Positions 61,928-64,000 of a stretch of 64,000 nucleotides of DNA are shown here, in pieces (within the stretch, counting starts at the first letter, position 1; every line of letters begins with the position of its first letter). This DNA comes from Chengkuizengella marina (GTDB lineage: Bacteria; Bacillota; Bacilli; Paenibacillales; KCTC-33759), in NCBI RefSeq assembly GCF_009910845.1, contig NZ_SIJB01000007.1, positions 1 through 64,000 of the forward strand, written 5' to 3'. Both the position numbers and the translations under genes were made by a program. The notes under the pieces are model-generated. The model had not been told where the DNA came from. It worked only from the letters and a program-made list of their open reading frames with translations, and made no database searches.

Positions 61928-62674
61928 GTGATTATGATTGACTATACTCATTTTTCTTTGTCAAAAAAACAATATATTTTGACATTGTTTATTGCCGGGT
62001 GTGTATTTTTTCTAATTACTTATGTGTTTTTTATGAATTTCATCATTAGTTTTATTTTTGCAGCATGTGCTTTATTTATTCCTAAATATAGAGCGCAGCA
62101 GTTAAACATAAAGAGGAGAGAAGAGTTAATTTTACAGTTTAAACAGGCTCTAGCTAGTTTGTCTTCTTCTTTATCAGCAGGGAGATCAATTGAAAAGGCA
62201 CTTGTTTATACATTGGAAGATTTAAGAACAATATACCCTAATGAAAATACGTATATTATTCAAGAGTTTAAGATGATGAATTTACAAATTAGGAATGGTG
62301 CCTCAGTTGAAAGTGTATTTCAAAACTTTAGCGACCGTGCAAAGATCGAAGATATCTCCAATTTTGTTGAAGTGTTTAAAATCTGCACAAGAACAGGTGG
62401 AAATTTAGTAGAAGTGATTCGTACAACGACAAATATGATCAGAGATAAAATTGAGATTGGACAAGAGATTCAAGTCCTCATCTCAAATAAAAAGTTCGAG
62501 ACAAGGGTATTGAATATTATTCCATTTGTATTTATAGTGATTTTGCGTTACAGCTCCCCAGAATATATGGCTCCATTATATCAAGGAAAGGGGTCTATCA
62601 TCATGTTTGTGGCTCTAATCTTTTTAATTCTCAGTTTTATAATCAGCCACAAATTGATGAGGATACAGGTGTAA
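61928..62674 (+). CDS. tadB: TadB-like inner-membrane platform protein
   Basis: 248 residues. The ATG at 61928 starts a frame M-I-M-I-D; GTGGTGTG upstream is a weak ribosome site. Two N-terminal membrane segments, a cytoplasmic T2SSF-type domain (FKQALASLSSSLSAGRSIEKAL, VFKICTRTGGNLVEVI) and two C-terminal membrane segments. It pairs with TadC to form the platform on which TadA acts. Next gene starts after three bases. Confidence 0.9.
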   Translation: MIMIDYTHFSLSKKQYILTLFIAGCVFFLITYVFFMNFIISFIFAACALFIPKYRAQQLNIKRREELILQFKQALASLSSSLSAGRSIEKALVYTLEDLRTIYPNENTYIIQEFKMMNLQIRNGASVESVFQNFSDRAKIEDISNFVEVFKICTRTGGNLVEVIRTTTNMIRDKIEIGQEIQVLISNKKFETRVLNIIPFVFIVILRYSSPEYMAPLYQGKGSIIMFVALIFLILSFIISHKLMRIQV

Positions 62675-62677
62675 ACG

Positions 62678-63481
62678 ATGAAGAGTTATTTTATATATGT
62701 AAGAGAGTTTGGTGATCCATTTCAACTAAATTTTCTAAATCCTATTTCACTGTATATAATAGACCGGCTAAAATTGATGGAGTATTTTTCCTATAAGATG
62801 GAGTCATTACATGTGAAACTCCAGTTTTTATATGGTTCTGAAAAAGTGATTCCTTATAAAAAAATGTATATGGCACAAATCATTTCTGCATCAATATGTA
62901 TGATAGTTTTTTTCATAGGAGTAGTATTCTTTATAGGTACGAGTATTGAATTATTGGTCGTAGGATTGATCCTTCTCATTGTATTACCTTTTTTGTTGTA
63001 TAGAGAGTTGGTTGAAAGAGTTAACAGGAAGAAAAGAGAGATATTAATGGAGTTGCCAATTTTGTTAAATAAGATTGCCCTATTAGTTAATGCAGGTGAA
63101 CAAATACAAAGAGCATTGATAAAATCTGTGGAAAGTGAGAAAAGAAATCCTATTCATCCTCTTTACCTAGAATTTCAAAAGGTATGTATGCAATTGAAAA
63201 ACAATGTTTCGTTTCAACAAGCTCTAGAAGAATTAAGTCAAAGGATTGGAATTCATGAAGTTTCTATTTTTACAAATACAATTTTAATGAATTATCGGCG
63301 TGGGGGAGAACAGCTAAGTTTGTCTTTAAGAACTTTGTCTCATCAATTATGGACTTCACGTAAAACAATGGCTAGAACCTTAGGCGAGGAAGCCTCTAGC
63401 AAATTAATTTTTCCAATGATTCTTGTATTTATAGTCGTAATTTTAGTGGTTGCAGCTCCTGCAATATTAATGATGAATTGA
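62678..63481 (+). CDS. tadC: TadC-like inner-membrane platform protein
   Basis: 267 residues, ATG with weak AGGTGTAAACG upstream, translationally coupled to tadB. Membrane segments at about 70-110 and at the C-terminus (LIFPMILVFIVVILVVAAPAI split), with the T2SSF domain between (ELPILLNKIALLVNAGEQIQRA; NTILMNYRRGGEQLSLSL). Partner of TadB in the pilus platform. Confidence 0.9.
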   Translation: MKSYFIYVREFGDPFQLNFLNPISLYIIDRLKLMEYFSYKMESLHVKLQFLYGSEKVIPYKKMYMAQIISASICMIVFFIGVVFFIGTSIELLVVGLILLIVLPFLLYRELVERVNRKKREILMELPILLNKIALLVNAGEQIQRALIKSVESEKRNPIHPLYLEFQKVCMQLKNNVSFQQALEELSQRIGIHEVSIFTNTILMNYRRGGEQLSLSLRTLSHQLWTSRKTMARTLGEEASSKLIFPMILVFIVVILVVAAPAILMMN

Positions 63482-63490
63482 GGGGAAAAA

Positions 63491-63709
63491 ATGAAAAAAA
63501 ATGTACTGGTTCAATTAAAAAAACTGTGGAAAGACGAAAAAGGGCTTGGAACATTAGAAATCTTACTAATCATAGGTGTGTTGGTAGCCATTGCTATCGT
63601 TTTTCGTAAATGGATTATTTCTTGGGTAAATACTTTGTTTGATGAAACACAAAATGAAATGAAAACAAATTTGGATAGTATCAAAGAGCCTACAACATCA
63701 GGTAATTAA
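63491..63709 (+). CDS. Flp1-like pilin subunit
   Basis: 72 residues, ATG after GAGGGGAAAA. A short basic leader ends KDEKGLGTLE, followed by a hydrophobic helix (ILLIIGVLVAIAIVFRKWI) and a polar tail. The Gly before TLE fits prepilin-peptidase cleavage before the Glu at position +5-like spacing, as in Flp pilins. Probably the major pilin of this Tad system, or a pseudopilin. No prepilin peptidase (TadV) is seen in this window. Confidence 0.8.
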   Translation: MKKNVLVQLKKLWKDEKGLGTLEILLIIGVLVAIAIVFRKWIISWVNTLFDETQNEMKTNLDSIKEPTTSGN

Positions 63710-63711
63710 AA

Positions 63712-64000
63712 ATGAAAATCATCGGGAAGTCTCTGTCTATTTTGAAAGATAGACGAGGGAACTTCACTATTGAATCCACCTTGGTTTTGCCTATTATCTT
63801 TATCGTTACATTATCTACTCTTTTCTTATCGTTATTTATTTATCAAAAAGTAATATTATATTCCATCTCATCATTAACAGCAGAAAGAATTTCATTTAAT
63901 TGGGATAACAGTTTCAAAGATCCTATCACTGGAAGGGTTTCATCTGAGACATTGGACGATCTTTATTGGAGAGCGTTTCAGGATTCGATCTCACAGATTT
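63712..64000 (+). CDS. TadE-like pseudopilin, cut by the window end
   Basis: ATG two bases after the Flp1-like stop; 96 codons are visible and the frame is still open at 64000. It starts with a basic segment ending DRRGNFTIESTLVLPIIF, the TadE-like motif (Gly-x-x-x-x-Glu then hydrophobic helix), and a membrane span to about residue 50. TadE/F proteins are minor pseudopilins of Tad pili. The rest of the locus lies to the right. Confidence 0.8.
   Translation, partial: MKIIGKSLSILKDRRGNFTIESTLVLPIIFIVTLSTLFLSLFIYQKVILYSISSLTAERISFNWDNSFKDPITGRVSSETLDDLYWRAFQDSISQI

Noticed and set aside
1-64000. tRNA, rRNA and CRISPR arrays
   Set aside because: I saw no T-loop/anticodon patterns, ribosomal RNA blocks or regularly spaced short repeats while reading both strands; a covariance-model scan would be needed to exclude short RNAs fully.

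Overview
This is a low-GC (roughly one third G+C) genome piece from an endospore-forming member of the Bacillales. The evidence is a Tlp spore protein, two YjcZ-type sporulation proteins, a lexA-yneA-ynzC cluster, YpdA (bacillithiol system), MrfAB and strong AGGAGG ribosome sites. Spore-surface-like gene families, a single-SLH endolysin and a Tad-type locus fit Paenibacillaceae-like genera best (Chengkuizengella is my guess, an inference only). I saw no tRNA, rRNA, CRISPR array or intact insertion sequence.

Layout. (1) 1-12.6 kb is an accessory region: small spore-type structural genes in repeated cassettes, many remnants of one Cys-rich family, and phage debris (HNH nuclease, broken terminase, ERF recombinase, endolysin). 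At least five genes here have a sigma-K-like -10 (CATAnnnTA). (2) 12.6-15.6 kb is the SOS cluster: lexA, divergent yneA with three LexA boxes, and ynzC. The place where B. subtilis has yneB holds a decayed UMP-kinase-like gene instead. (3) 15.7-27.9 kb is core: aldo/keto reductase, HAD hydrolase, two ABC-F proteins (yfmM and ykpA types), metH, rnz, tlp and a DsbA-like oxidoreductase. (4) 27.9-44 kb is a carbon-source region. A minus-strand set (substrate-binding lipoprotein, fused permease, ATPase, inositol-monophosphatase-family enzyme) with a LacI regulator and an endonuclease/exonuclease/phosphatase-fold protein sits beside a plus-strand iolG-D-E-B-C-A operon with a second LacI regulator. 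(5) 44-57 kb holds a lipoprotein hydrolase, mrfA-mrfB DNA repair genes, tdk, a large duplicated beta-helix protein, an endonuclease IV, a cyclic-phosphate-type receiver, an ABC ATPase, ypdA, DUF2905, TSUP and MazG-like genes. (6) 57-64 kb starts a Tad/Flp-type secretion-pilus locus: lipoprotein, Ser/Thr kinase fused to a P-loop-like domain, TadZ-like, TadA, TadB, TadC, Flp1-like and TadE-like. It runs off the window.

How the parts may work together. The most interesting reading is in region 4. The transporter of the hexose-phosphate/phosphonate/iron family is coupled to an inositol-phosphatase and lies next to an inositol catabolic operon that has no transporter of its own. The two promoters share an identical 11-base operator-like sequence. 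That suggests uptake of a phosphorylated inositol, its dephosphorylation inside the cell and breakdown by the Iol enzymes. Other points worth checking: an ABC-F protein with one composite ATP site selectively degenerate, the kinase/P-loop fusion at the Tad locus, a three-copy promoter-terminator repeat that may encode a small RNA, and a 44-base perfect palindrome.
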